Below are positions 16,164 to 25,289 of a stretch of DNA of 64,000 bases, in pieces. Both the position numbers and the translations under genes were made by a program. Position 1 is the first letter of the stretch. Every line of letters begins with the position of its first letter. Under the pieces are notes generated by a model. It had not been told where the DNA came from and ran no database searches. It was given only the letters and a program-made list of their open reading frames with translations. Location: NCBI GenBank assembly GCA_016929525.1, contig JAFGIP010000114.1, positions 1-64,000 on the forward strand. Direction: 5' to 3'. Source of the DNA: Bacteroidales bacterium (GTDB lineage Bacteria > Bacteroidota > Bacteroidia > Bacteroidales > UBA10428).

Positions 16164-17573
16164 TCAGGATATAAATTTTATCTTTCTTGCTGCATAAAGT
16201 GACATCTTAACAAGCAGCCATCCATGTCTGAATCTTTTAATCTGGGTTGACCCGTATTCCCGGTCCCTGTAACGAACAATGACCTCCATAATTTTCAGGT
16301 TTAATTTTGCAGCACCAAATAGCAGGTCGAAATCGGCAAACGGATCGAAATCGCCAAAATACTTCCTGTTCTTTTTGATCAGTTCATAGTCTTTTTTAAA
16401 CAATACTTTTGTACCGCAAAGCGTATCTTTCAGACGCTGACCCAAAAGATATGAAAAGAACCAGCTAAAAAATTTGTTGCCCAGGTAGTTCAGATACCGC
16501 ATGGCCTGTTTTTCCATAGGATATACCAATCTGGAGCCATTGATGAATTCCCCGTGATTATCAGCGAGAGCATTGTAAAACTTCACCATATCTTCAGGGG
16601 GAGTAGTCAGATCGGCATCCAGAATCATTAATACTTCGCCGCCGGCAGCATCGAATGCTTCCCTTACCGCATTTCCTTTTCCTTTACCGGTTTGTTTCAT
16701 CACCTTAATGTCATGATCGGTGTATTTTTGCTGCACACGTATCATTTCATCGTAGGTATTATCATTTGAATTTCCCTCAACGAAAATGAATTCCTGATGT
16801 TTTCCGAATTCCGGTGTTCTTAAAATTGCGTTTTCTATATTTCCTGCTTCATTTCGTGCAGGCACTACGATTGATACAGAATATTCAATTCTGCTCTTCA
16901 CACAAGGTCTTGCCGTTATAATCTGGATCAGGTTTAACCTGTTGATCCCGGGCAGGTTAGCAATTAAACTATTGAAAATAAGATTAAGCAGAGGAATATA
17001 TTTTGGAAACAGAAGTTTCCGTTCAACTCTGATAAGCTCAAAATTCTCAAGTGTTAAAAGATTCCCGATATCTTTAATACTTAGCCAGTTTTGTAATGGT
17101 TGTCTGGCTTTTAATCTTAAAAACTCGGTAAAACGTAAAAATGGTTCCCAGACATAGTTGTAGTTTGAGATAATGATCTTTGTGTTTGGGTTTGTTACTT
17201 TTTTAAGATTATGAAATACGGCCTGAATATCCCAGGTTGAGCTAAGAAAGTCGGAAAGTATAATATAATCGAAAGTTTCTTCAAATGTGAAATCTGTTGC
17301 ATCAGCGCATATAAAAGTCAGATGAGGATATTTTTCTTTGGCGATTTCTATCATGCTACCGGCAAAATCAATCCCTACTCCCATAGATGACTTAACACTG
17401 TTCAGCAGATCACCGGTTCCACAACCAACCTCAAGAACTTTTGAATTTTCGGGTATAATGAATGAGAAGTGTTTTTCCAGTATTCTGTGATAGAAACGAT
17501 TTCTTCTTTTCCATTTGTCCCTTTTCCCGGCAAGATTATCGAAATATAGTTTTATCGCATTTTTATCAGACAT
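16164..17573 (-). CDS. Methyltransferase-GT2 glycosyltransferase fusion
   Basis: The 469-residue chain joins two enzymes. Residues 1-225 are a class I SAM methyltransferase: motif I is VLEVGCGTGDLL at 46-57, then GVGIDFAGSMIEIA, and FDYIILSDFLSS at 101-112. Residues 232-469 are a GT2 domain: VSIVVPARNEAGNIENAI at 233-250, EGNSNDNT at 266-273, GKGKGNAVREAF, and the metal site DAD at 319-321, like bacterial dolichol-phosphate-type transferases but without C-terminal membrane segments. Reading is continuous, with no internal stop. A chain that both methylates and glycosylates suggests consecutive steps on one substrate, which is inference. It is on the opposite strand to 10077-16162, with the GT-C gene 17714-19483 upstream. 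Confidence 0.87.
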   Translation of the reverse strand: MSDKNAIKLYFDNLAGKRDKWKRRNRFYHRILEKHFSFIIPENSKVLEVGCGTGDLLNSVKSSMGVGIDFAGSMIEIAKEKYPHLTFICADATDFTFEETFDYIILSDFLSSTWDIQAVFHNLKKVTNPNTKIIISNYNYVWEPFLRFTEFLRLKARQPLQNWLSIKDIGNLLTLENFELIRVERKLLFPKYIPLLNLIFNSLIANLPGINRLNLIQIITARPCVKSRIEYSVSIVVPARNEAGNIENAILRTPEFGKHQEFIFVEGNSNDNTYDEMIRVQQKYTDHDIKVMKQTGKGKGNAVREAFDAAGGEVLMILDADLTTPPEDMVKFYNALADNHGEFINGSRLVYPMEKQAMRYLNYLGNKFFSWFFSYLLGQRLKDTLCGTKVLFKKDYELIKKNRKYFGDFDPFADFDLLFGAAKLNLKIMEVIVRYRDREYGSTQIKRFRHGWLLVKMSLYAARKIKFIS

Positions 17574-17713
17574 GCAAAATAGGTTGATTTAAAAGACATA
17601 AATATAATAATCCTTTCTATTTAATTGTTTTTATAAATATTGTATTGAATAGACATAATATAAGATCTTATAAAATGTGGAATCAATTGAGGTCCTGTTT
17701 TGCAATAAATTAT

Positions 17714-19483
17714 TCAATACTGATCTTTACCGGAATTTATATGAAACTCAATTAGCATTTCATCTTCCGTAGTATTCTCATATAATACTTTAGTAGAAAC
17801 GATATCTTTGATTTCAGATTTCGATATTCTCTTTTCTATTTCTGCAAGATCTTTCTTTTTCCCTTTGCCTATATAAACATAAAAAGTATCTTCAGTCTTT
17901 TTAAGTATGTGATTAAAGTCGACATAATTATCCCAGAAATAAAATTTATCTGACCAGGCAACATATTGAAATGTTTTTGGAAATTTTTCCATAAGGTAGT
18001 CTTTAAAATAGCCTTTCAAATGATAGGTCATCATATAATCACTATGATGGGCAAATTCAATGAACGGTGTTCCGGAATATTTGCCTGAAATAATTATTGG
18101 CGAATCAGGTTTAATCAAAGATGTTATCATGCAAAGTTTTTGTTGTTGTAATTCTTTTCTCTCAATCAATCTTTCAATAGTACTCTTTGTTTTTTCAATT
18201 TGACCAAATGATATAGAAATTGCTAATATCGAGAAGAGAACAAATACTATTGTTTTGAACTGACATAGTTTAATAATTATTTGAAGACGGGCAATTAATA
18301 CTGCACTTAATATAATCAACAGGTATTTAAAAACATAGAATGGCATAAAATAATGCAAAGCAAATCGTTTTAGTATAAGAGCAATGCAAAGAATAATAGT
18401 TATGTTAACTGCAAAAATTGACCTGACAGTATTTGAATGATATAATCCCTTGTTTTTAAAAGTTCTGGTTGAAAACAGGAAATTTAATAAAAGGGAAAAT
18501 AGCATGATAAAAAAGAAGGTTTTATCGAAATTAAACAGTGTTTTAAAATTCTCCGGAATAAGTGAAAGATCAATAAAACTTCGATTTATATCATGTCTGC
18601 TGCTTTCACCAGCAACCTCTGAAATCCATTCCCAGAAAGTGCTAATATTAAAAACAATGGGATAAGCAAATAAAGCAGTAAACAGTATCGTGTATCCCAG
18701 AAATTTCAATTTCTTACCAAATGATGTTTTCAGTATTATCAATGGTATTAATATAACCGGGATGAAAGAAAGCTTGTATGCAATCCCGAATCCGATAATA
18801 AGACCGTATAGGACCATATCCGAAATATATCCTGACGTATTATTACTATCAACATTTTTAATAACCATCAGGCAAATCAAAAGAAGAGGCAAAATCATTA
18901 TTGTTTCGGGAATAAGCCGTCCTGTTAAAATTAACAGAGATGAATTACTAAAGAGTATTAGCTGAAAAAGAAGTCCGATTAGTATAGATTCTGAACGTTT
19001 CATTGAATAATAACCACCAAAGAAAAGTACAATTGATAAGATAATATTCATAAAAAGATTTGCTGAATGAATATACTTTTCCGGGTCATTAATAAAATCT
19101 TTTATATAATAATCATTTGGCTGGAATGGATGTATAATTCTTGCTGAGATAGCCATAAAAAATTCAAGCGTTGTGGCAGGATGTACAATATATTCCACAG
19201 CCAAATTACCTCCACCAATTGCGATTCCATTGTACATATGAAAATATTCCGGGTCTACAGTATCTTGATAAAAAACTCCATAATGATAATGCACTATAAC
19301 TGCATTAATTAGAAAGATTACCGGTATTATAACGAAGATTGCTGTTTTAAAATGAGTTTGTGAAATACTCCTGATAACTTGGATAACAGGGCTAAAAAAA
19401 TCTGATATATAGCTTAATATTCTTTGCTGAATAGATTGTTTCATTTTTATTCTTTTTAAGAATAGCTTTTTTAAATAGAACAA
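17714..19483 (-). CDS. Polytopic GT-C-like membrane protein
   Basis: A 589-residue protein with about 11-12 membrane segments and a soluble C-terminal domain of roughly 150 residues (from about 440, after a charged coiled helix KTKSTIERLIERKELQQQK). The first loop, YQDTVDPEYFHMYNGIAIGGG, places acidic residues where GT-C enzymes have their catalytic Asp. I do not recognise a precise family. The start is either 19483 or, more likely by position of the basic N-terminus, the Met at 19444 (MKQSIQQRILSY). It precedes the methyltransferase-GT2 gene on the same strand, 140 bases apart, and may supply or use the same lipid-linked sugar. Confidence 0.65.
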   Translation of the reverse strand: MFYLKKLFLKRIKMKQSIQQRILSYISDFFSPVIQVIRSISQTHFKTAIFVIIPVIFLINAVIVHYHYGVFYQDTVDPEYFHMYNGIAIGGGNLAVEYIVHPATTLEFFMAISARIIHPFQPNDYYIKDFINDPEKYIHSANLFMNIILSIVLFFGGYYSMKRSESILIGLLFQLILFSNSSLLILTGRLIPETIMILPLLLICLMVIKNVDSNNTSGYISDMVLYGLIIGFGIAYKLSFIPVILIPLIILKTSFGKKLKFLGYTILFTALFAYPIVFNISTFWEWISEVAGESSRHDINRSFIDLSLIPENFKTLFNFDKTFFFIMLFSLLLNFLFSTRTFKNKGLYHSNTVRSIFAVNITIILCIALILKRFALHYFMPFYVFKYLLIILSAVLIARLQIIIKLCQFKTIVFVLFSILAISISFGQIEKTKSTIERLIERKELQQQKLCMITSLIKPDSPIIISGKYSGTPFIEFAHHSDYMMTYHLKGYFKDYLMEKFPKTFQYVAWSDKFYFWDNYVDFNHILKKTEDTFYVYIGKGKKKDLAEIEKRISKSEIKDIVSTKVLYENTTEDEMLIEFHINSGKDQY

Positions 19484-19525
19484 CAGTAATTATATACAAT
19501 ATAAGTAAAACCTGGCGGGGTTTAA

Positions 19526-20692
19526 TTATTTCGATATCGGTGCGGCATAAGCACTAACGTCTTTTCCGGTAATTTCCTTATCGCAAAGAATTATTAATCT
19601 TTCCAATACATTTCGAAACTCACGGATATTGCCGGTCCATTGTATTTTTTGAAGTTCTTCAATAGCATCCTTTGTAATTGTTTTTTTAGGTTGCCCGTAT
19701 TCAGAGCATATCATTTCATTGAAATGTTCTGCAAGCATGGGGATATCTTCTATACGCTCGTTTAATGACGGCACCCTTATAAGAATTACACTTATCCTGT
19801 GGTAAAGGTCTTCCCTGAAATTCTTTACATCAATTTCTTCTTTCATGTTTTTATTCGTAGCAGCTATAACCCTGACATCGATATTAATATCCTTGTCGCT
19901 GCCAACGCGGGAGATCTTATTTTCCTGCAGTGCCCTGAGCACCTTTGCCTGGGCAGCAAGGCTCATATCACCAATTTCATCGAGAAATATGGTTCCTCCG
20001 TTGGCCTGCTCGAATTTACCACTTCGTTGTTTATGTGCTGATGTGAAAGCTCCTTTTTCATGACCAAAAAGTTCACTCTCGATCAGTTCGGAAGGTATTG
20101 CTGCACAGTTAACTTCAATAAACGGACCTGAAGCCCTGCTGCTTTTATCATGAAGCCAGCGTGCCACCAATTCTTTACCTGTTCCGTTCTCACCGGTGAT
20201 AAGCACGCGTGCATCGGTCGGGGCCACTTTCTCAATCATCTCTTTTACGCTGCTGATTGTTTTCGAATCTCCGACAATATCAAACCGTTTGCTTATTTTT
20301 TTCTTTAACCTGTTGGTTTCAACAACCAGGTCTTTTTTCTCAAGGGCATTTTTTATGGTTACCAAAAGCCGGTTCAGATCGAGAGGTTTTTCTATAAAAT
20401 CGTAGGCTCCTTTTTTAATGGCGTCAACAGCAGTATCAATATTGCCATGTCCGGAGATCATTATTACAGGAATTTCATGGTCATGTTCAACTATCTGCTG
20501 AAGTACTTCAATGCCATCCATGCCGGGCATCTTGATATCGCAAAGAACAACATCGAATTTATTTTGCTTAAATATCTCAAGACCACTTGGTCCGTCTTCT
20601 GCCAGGTCAACCTGGTGGTTCTCATATTCAAGGATTTCTTTTAATGTATTGCGTATGCTTTTTTCATCGTCGATTGCCAGTACATGTGCCAT
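19526..20692 (-). CDS. Sigma54-type response regulator lacking a DNA-binding domain
   Basis: The 388-residue NtrC-like protein has a receiver domain (1-120) with acidic pocket D8/D9, phosphoacceptor D52 and K102, a linker, and an AAA+ central domain (about 137-375). The AAA+ domain shows Walker A GENGTGKE (167-174), the sigma54-contact loop as GAFTSA (214-219, usual GAFTGA), Walker B GGTIFLDEI (232-240) and REDLYHR (293-299). It ends at AAPISK just after the AAA+ lid, so the Fis-type helix-turn-helix of most relatives is missing; either it is recruited by protein contacts or it acts from solution. No histidine kinase gene is nearby. It lies at the end of the grpE-dnaJ-ABC-ppx gene string, behind a broken ATPase gene. 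Confidence 0.9.
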   Translation of the reverse strand: MAHVLAIDDEKSIRNTLKEILEYENHQVDLAEDGPSGLEIFKQNKFDVVLCDIKMPGMDGIEVLQQIVEHDHEIPVIMISGHGNIDTAVDAIKKGAYDFIEKPLDLNRLLVTIKNALEKKDLVVETNRLKKKISKRFDIVGDSKTISSVKEMIEKVAPTDARVLITGENGTGKELVARWLHDKSSRASGPFIEVNCAAIPSELIESELFGHEKGAFTSAHKQRSGKFEQANGGTIFLDEIGDMSLAAQAKVLRALQENKISRVGSDKDINIDVRVIAATNKNMKEEIDVKNFREDLYHRISVILIRVPSLNERIEDIPMLAEHFNEMICSEYGQPKKTITKDAIEELQKIQWTGNIREFRNVLERLIILCDKEITGKDVSAYAAPISK

Positions 20693-20696
20693 GAAT

Positions 20697-21832
20697 TTAT
20701 ATTTTAAGCCAGTTTAAAAAATTGTCCATATTGATAACTTCAAATGAAGTCCGGGGATATGCTTTTACCCACTACGAGGGCACCTTCACTCTATATTCTT
20801 TTATTTTGAATTCATAAATATAAAGTTTTCCGTCGCGTTCCTCCACCCAGTCAATTCCCTGTTGATCATAAGTTCTCCAAAAATAATTATTGGATGCGAT
20901 ATTTTTGTTTTCCTGGAATTTTATTCTTTCGGATATCAGGTAATTTTCCCAAAGTTGTCCGACATCATCTCTTGATTCGATTGGATTAAAGTTAGCGATT
21001 ACTGTATTCATTATTCCATTATCAAGGAAGTACCATCGAGCATTTTTAGTGATCTCTTTTCTGAGATTTTTACTGAATCCTTCAAATTTTAAAAGAATAA
21101 ATACTTTACATAACAGGTTTAAATATTTATCCACTGTGTTTTTACTTATGGCCAGCTGTTTACCAAGCTCCTGCAGTGATACTTCATTTCCTATCTGAAA
21201 GGTAATTAATCTGAGCAGATTGAATATTTTCTGAGAATTCTTTATATTCTCATACGCCAAAATATCTTTTAACAGGTATGAACTTACCATTTCATTCAAA
21301 TAATCCTTTTTATCTGCATTGTCAGGTATATGAATAAGTTCGGGGTAATTACCATAAACAAGTCTGTGTTTAACTCCGTCGATTTTAGAAATTCTGTCTT
21401 CTATTTGCTCGAATTCGGATTCTGAAAATGCATATAACTTAAAAGTATATTTACGGCCTGTCAGAGGTTCGCCTGTGTCTTTACTAATACCTAATGCCGA
21501 TGATCCTGAGATTATTACTTTCAGGCCATCGATTTCATCAACCATTAACATTAAGATATGACCGATTTCAGGTATTTTTTGTGCTTCATCTATGAACAGT
21601 AATCTAAACGTACCTAATAACTGTCGGTAATTTTCAGCTGAACTGTGTGATAATCTGTCATGAACATTAATGTCTTCTCCATTCAGGTAAAGATAAGGTT
21701 CATTCAAACGCTTCAGGATTTCCCTTATCATAACAGTTTTCCCGACTCTTCTTGCACAAAGACAATTATAACTTCATTGACCAGGAGTTTTTCAATTATT
21801 CTGTCTGAGATATCTCTTAAAAGGATTTTCAT
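20697..21832 (-). pseudogene. DUF4143-type AAA ATPase, broken by a frameshift and a nonsense codon
   Basis: Members of this family are P-loop ATPases with a C-terminal DUF4143 winged-helix/nuclease-like part; their role is uncertain and they are often mobile. The natural start is ATG at 21830-21832 (MKILLRDISDRIIEKLLVNE). After EVIIV the frame is lost by one base near 21764: the expected ..ARRVGKTVMIREIL continues in the next frame, so the Walker A lysine is out of frame with the start. The long frame then runs to TAG at 20772, after which the same frame still encodes WVKAYPRTSFEVINMDNF and NWLKI, the family's usual C-terminus, to TAA at 20697. Two independent lesions make a sequencing error unlikely as the only cause. 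Reads from the Met at 21731 could still give a 319-residue protein without a P-loop. Confidence 0.85.
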
Positions 21833-21837
21833 AATAC

Positions 21838-21873
21838 CGTCACGTTCGTGACGCAATTTAGCTAAATTGCGTC
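21838..21873. repeat. Two overlapping perfect palindromes
   Basis: CGTCACG-TT-CGTGACG (21838-21853) overlaps a 24-base perfect palindrome (21850-21873) made of GACGCAATTTAG and its reverse complement. They fill the gap between the 3' end of the Ppx/GppA gene and the start of the broken ATPase gene. They could be a terminator-like double hairpin or the end of the unit that brought the ATPase gene. Confidence 0.85.
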
Positions 21874-21884
21874 AGTTAAACAAT

Positions 21885-22826
21885 TTATTCATCATACCCT
21901 GTCATCAACCGGTAAATAGCCCCTTCTTTTAGTGAAAAGTTCGATTGCATAATTGTTTTAATGCCAAGAGTCTCTTTAAGGTAATTAACAAGTACCGATG
22001 CAAGTACTATCATTTCAATACGCATGGGTTCCAGACCTTTCATTTGTTTCCGTTCCTCAATGGTGGAGTGGATTAATTTATTGTGCAGTTTTTCGAAATC
22101 TTGTATCTTTACCTTTACTGACCTGGCCACAAGACCGGTTTCTGTTTCTGCATTATTGTTTTCTGCCTCAATCATTGCAACAAATGTTTCAAACGATCCC
22201 GAAGCACCAATCAACAAATCGATATTGTATTTACCAGCCTGGTCTATCAAATCACCAGTTTCCGATCTGATAAAATCCCGGATTACTTTTACTTCGTTTT
22301 TTGTGATGGGATCTGACGGGCTGAATCTTTCCAATAAACGTGCTATACCCAGCTCATAACTTTTTTTCCAGTATATTTGTTGATTATCGGCAATGATCAG
22401 CTCATTGCTTCCACCGCCAATATCCAGAATCACATATTTTTTATTGATGGACGGTATTGTTTGTCTGACTCCGTAATAAATAAGTTCGGCTTCCAGATCA
22501 CCTGAAATGATCTCAATATCAATACCCGTTTTAGCTTTGATTGCTGAAATGAAATCAACTCCGTTACTTGCCGATCGTAATCCTGAAGTTCCGAATGACC
22601 TTATCCGGCTTACTTCAAACTGTTTTATTACTTTATAATGTTCCAGAACAGCTCCTATACCCCGGTCATATGACTGTTGCGTTATTTCACCTCTGTTAAT
22701 TCCCCCTTCTCCCAATTTTACGGGTAACTTGGAACTGTGAATTATCCTGAATTCTTTTTCATTTTGTTTCTCAGCGACAACAAGGTTGAAAGTGTTTGTA
22801 CCCAGATCTAAGATTGCAACTTTCAT
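21885..22826 (-). CDS. Ppx/GppA phosphatase family protein
   Basis: A 313-residue cytosolic protein of the ASKHA fold that hydrolyses polyphosphate or pppGpp. The phosphate-1 loop is AILDLGTNTFNLVVAE (3-18), and the second loop is YVILDIGGGSNELIIA near 131-146. The length matches the short Ppx/GppA class without the C-terminal HD domain. The choice between polyphosphate and pppGpp cannot be made. It lies 131 bases downstream of the ABC permease gene on the same strand and upstream of the ATPase remnant and the sigma54 activator. Confidence 0.9.
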   Translation of the reverse strand: MKVAILDLGTNTFNLVVAEKQNEKEFRIIHSSKLPVKLGEGGINRGEITQQSYDRGIGAVLEHYKVIKQFEVSRIRSFGTSGLRSASNGVDFISAIKAKTGIDIEIISGDLEAELIYYGVRQTIPSINKKYVILDIGGGSNELIIADNQQIYWKKSYELGIARLLERFSPSDPITKNEVKVIRDFIRSETGDLIDQAGKYNIDLLIGASGSFETFVAMIEAENNNAETETGLVARSVKVKIQDFEKLHNKLIHSTIEERKQMKGLEPMRIEMIVLASVLVNYLKETLGIKTIMQSNFSLKEGAIYRLMTGYDE

Positions 22827-22957
22827 ATGGATTTCTGAAAAGTCGGATAAAAGTACAAATCTTCGTTCAACAAAATGATATCGACAGAACGAAATGTTTA
22901 ATATGGGGAAGCGATTACTTAAGGAAGATTAGAAAAATATAATCAATGCTATTGTAA

Positions 22958-24331
22958 CTAATCCCTGTAAGTAATCCATTTGATCAGTTCCCGGTAACTT
23001 GTTTTCTTGCCATACATCAGTATGCCGACCCTGTAAATTTTTGCTGCCAGCCATGTCATAATTATAAATGTAATGATCAACAATGACATTGAAAGCAACA
23101 ATTCTTCAATTGGTGGTTTAAAAGGTATTCTGGCCATCATCACCACAGGTGAGGTAAAAGGGATCATTGAAAACCAGTATACAAGCTGACCTTCCGGATT
23201 TGTGATTGCATTGATCATGACCATAATACTAATGATCAACGGGATCGTAACGGGTAATATGAATTGCTGTGTGTCGGTTTCACTGTCTACAGCTGAACCA
23301 ACCGCAGCAAACATTGCAGCATACAGCAGATAACCGCCCATAAAATAAAAAAGGAAAGAGCCGATGATAAGAAGCATGTCATCAACATTGATTCTGCTGA
23401 ACACTTCAGAAAGTTGATCTGAGGCTGCATTCATCTGAACTGATTCAATCTCTGCAATTTCCTGTTCTTCTATATTTTGTGTTATTGATTGCTCGGTTGG
23501 GGTTGGAATTGTACGATCAAAAAACTGTGTTAATGCATACTGATAGATGCTAAGTGTGAGAACCACCCAGATAACAAACTGGGTTAAGGCAACAAGTGCA
23601 ATACCTGTAATTTTACCCATCATAAGCTGGAATGGTTTTACAGAAGTAATGATCACCTCTACAATCCTGTTGGTCTTTTCCTCAATTACACCACGCATAA
23701 CCTGTGCACCAAAGAAAAATATGAAAAAATAGATCAGGAATCCTGAAGCATACCCAATACCTCGTTTTATATTGACAAGGGTTTGTTCTTTAAACTCTCC
23801 CTTGTCGTATTTATTGGTCTGAAGCGTGACTGATACTTTAAGTGCATTGATTTTCTCCGGTGATAAATTTATACTTAGCAGGTTTCTGTCGTAGATATAA
23901 TCTTCAAGAGCTTTAACAATATGAGCTTCGATACCTATGCTTGGTTGTTTCCGGGTATAAAGCTTTACATTGCTTTGGCTGAGATACTGAATTTTCTGAT
24001 TGATAACAAGTATTCCGTAATAATCTGTGTTCTCGATCAGCATTTCAATATCACTGGTATCTATATTATTCAGATAAACAAGGTTCAGATTTTCATTGGA
24101 TGGTATAACATCCTTAAATATAAAATGATCTGTACTAAGTGCATTTCCGTTGCTGTCAATCTCAACAACTGCTATTGTTTTTACGCCGCTGTCTTCAAGT
24201 TGTGATAACCATATAGGTACGATCATAAAAGCCGCAAACAGAATGGGTCCCAGAATTGTCATTATAATAAACGATCTTTTCCTCACTCTGGTAATATATT
24301 CACGTTTTATTATTTTATTTATTTTGTTCAT
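22958..24331 (-). CDS. ABC transporter permease, NatB/ABC-2 type
   Basis: The 457-residue membrane protein has one N-terminal segment after a basic start (IIKREYITRVRKRSFIIMT), a large extracytoplasmic part (about 40-180) and five to six further segments, the layout of NatB-like ABC-2 permeases. The loop between the second and third of these is long and acidic (EQSITQNIEEQEIAEIESV). It is the partner of the ATPase encoded 8 bases upstream. Substrate is unknown: sodium, antibiotics or cell-envelope lipids are all possible for the family. Confidence 0.9.
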   Translation of the reverse strand: MNKINKIIKREYITRVRKRSFIIMTILGPILFAAFMIVPIWLSQLEDSGVKTIAVVEIDSNGNALSTDHFIFKDVIPSNENLNLVYLNNIDTSDIEMLIENTDYYGILVINQKIQYLSQSNVKLYTRKQPSIGIEAHIVKALEDYIYDRNLLSINLSPEKINALKVSVTLQTNKYDKGEFKEQTLVNIKRGIGYASGFLIYFFIFFFGAQVMRGVIEEKTNRIVEVIITSVKPFQLMMGKITGIALVALTQFVIWVVLTLSIYQYALTQFFDRTIPTPTEQSITQNIEEQEIAEIESVQMNAASDQLSEVFSRINVDDMLLIIGSFLFYFMGGYLLYAAMFAAVGSAVDSETDTQQFILPVTIPLIISIMVMINAITNPEGQLVYWFSMIPFTSPVVMMARIPFKPPIEELLLSMSLLIITFIIMTWLAAKIYRVGILMYGKKTSYRELIKWITYRD

Positions 24332-24339
24332 CGGCTGGG

Positions 24340-25257
24340 TTAGTTTTGACTCACTGCTTTTATGAAGATTTCATTCATCGTGGGCAGAAGTTCACGGAAA
24401 GAATGAATATTGACCGATTTCATGGCTTGTTTTAATAAATCGTTTCCTTTAATCGGGCTGTTAAGTTTAATCAGCGCAACATTTTCTTTACTGCCAAAAC
24501 CTGTTGTTATTAATACTTCAGCATTATTGTTGATGGTTTTCTTAAGATCTTCCTGATCACCGTCGAAGATCAGTTCAAAAGAATTTGATTTGAATTTTTC
24601 CCTGATATCATCAACACGCCCTTCAAGGATAGTTTTCGATTTATTGATAAGTGTAATGTGATCGCATAGCTCTTCAACAGATGCCATGTCATGCGTTGAA
24701 AATATAATGGTAATTCCTTTATCTCTCAGTTCTAGGACTTCTTTCTTTAACATGTTGGCATTTACAGGGTCGAATCCGCTGAAAGGTTCATCGAAAATAA
24801 GAAGTTTGGGGTCATGTAATACGGTGACAATAAACTGTACTTTTTGCGCCATTCCTTTTGAAAGTTGTTCAACCTTTTTATTCCACCAGTCGGTCATTTC
24901 GAAACGATTGAACCAATATTTTAATTTCGACATGGCTTCTCTCTTACCAAGCCCTTTTAGTTGCGCCAGGTAAAGAGCCTGCTCGCCAACTTTCATTTTT
25001 TTATACAGACCTCTTTCTTCAGGAAGATAACCGATATACTGAACATCTTCTCGTGTAAATTTTTCACCGCGAAAACGCAATTCACCGCTATCGGGTGCAG
25101 TTATTTTATTAATGATTCGGATCAATGTTGTTTTTCCTGCGCCATTAGGTCCTAAAAGGCCATAGATACTGCCTTGCGGAACATGAATACTAACCTTATC
25201 TAAAGCTTTGAATTGTCCGTATAGTTTATCGATCTCAAGTGCCTCAAAGAATGGCAT
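24340..25257 (-). CDS. ABC transporter ATP-binding protein, NatA-type
   Basis: A 305-residue ATPase with Walker A GPNGAGKTT (36-44), a Q-loop at GYLPEERGLY, the signature LSKGMAQKV (132-140), Walker B LLIFDEP (152-158) and an H-loop (STHDMASVE). The C-terminal 90 residues form the extra domain common in NatA/ABC-2 exporters. It follows dnaJ by 32 bases and precedes its permease by 8 bases, so the four genes grpE, dnaJ, ATPase and permease can be one transcript. Confidence 0.92.
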   Translation of the reverse strand: MPFFEALEIDKLYGQFKALDKVSIHVPQGSIYGLLGPNGAGKTTLIRIINKITAPDSGELRFRGEKFTREDVQYIGYLPEERGLYKKMKVGEQALYLAQLKGLGKREAMSKLKYWFNRFEMTDWWNKKVEQLSKGMAQKVQFIVTVLHDPKLLIFDEPFSGFDPVNANMLKKEVLELRDKGITIIFSTHDMASVEELCDHITLINKSKTILEGRVDDIREKFKSNSFELIFDGDQEDLKKTINNNAEVLITTGFGSKENVALIKLNSPIKGNDLLKQAMKSVNIHSFRELLPTMNEIFIKAVSQN

Positions 25258-25289
25258 AGTTAATTTGATATTTGATTTGGGCGGTGAAT

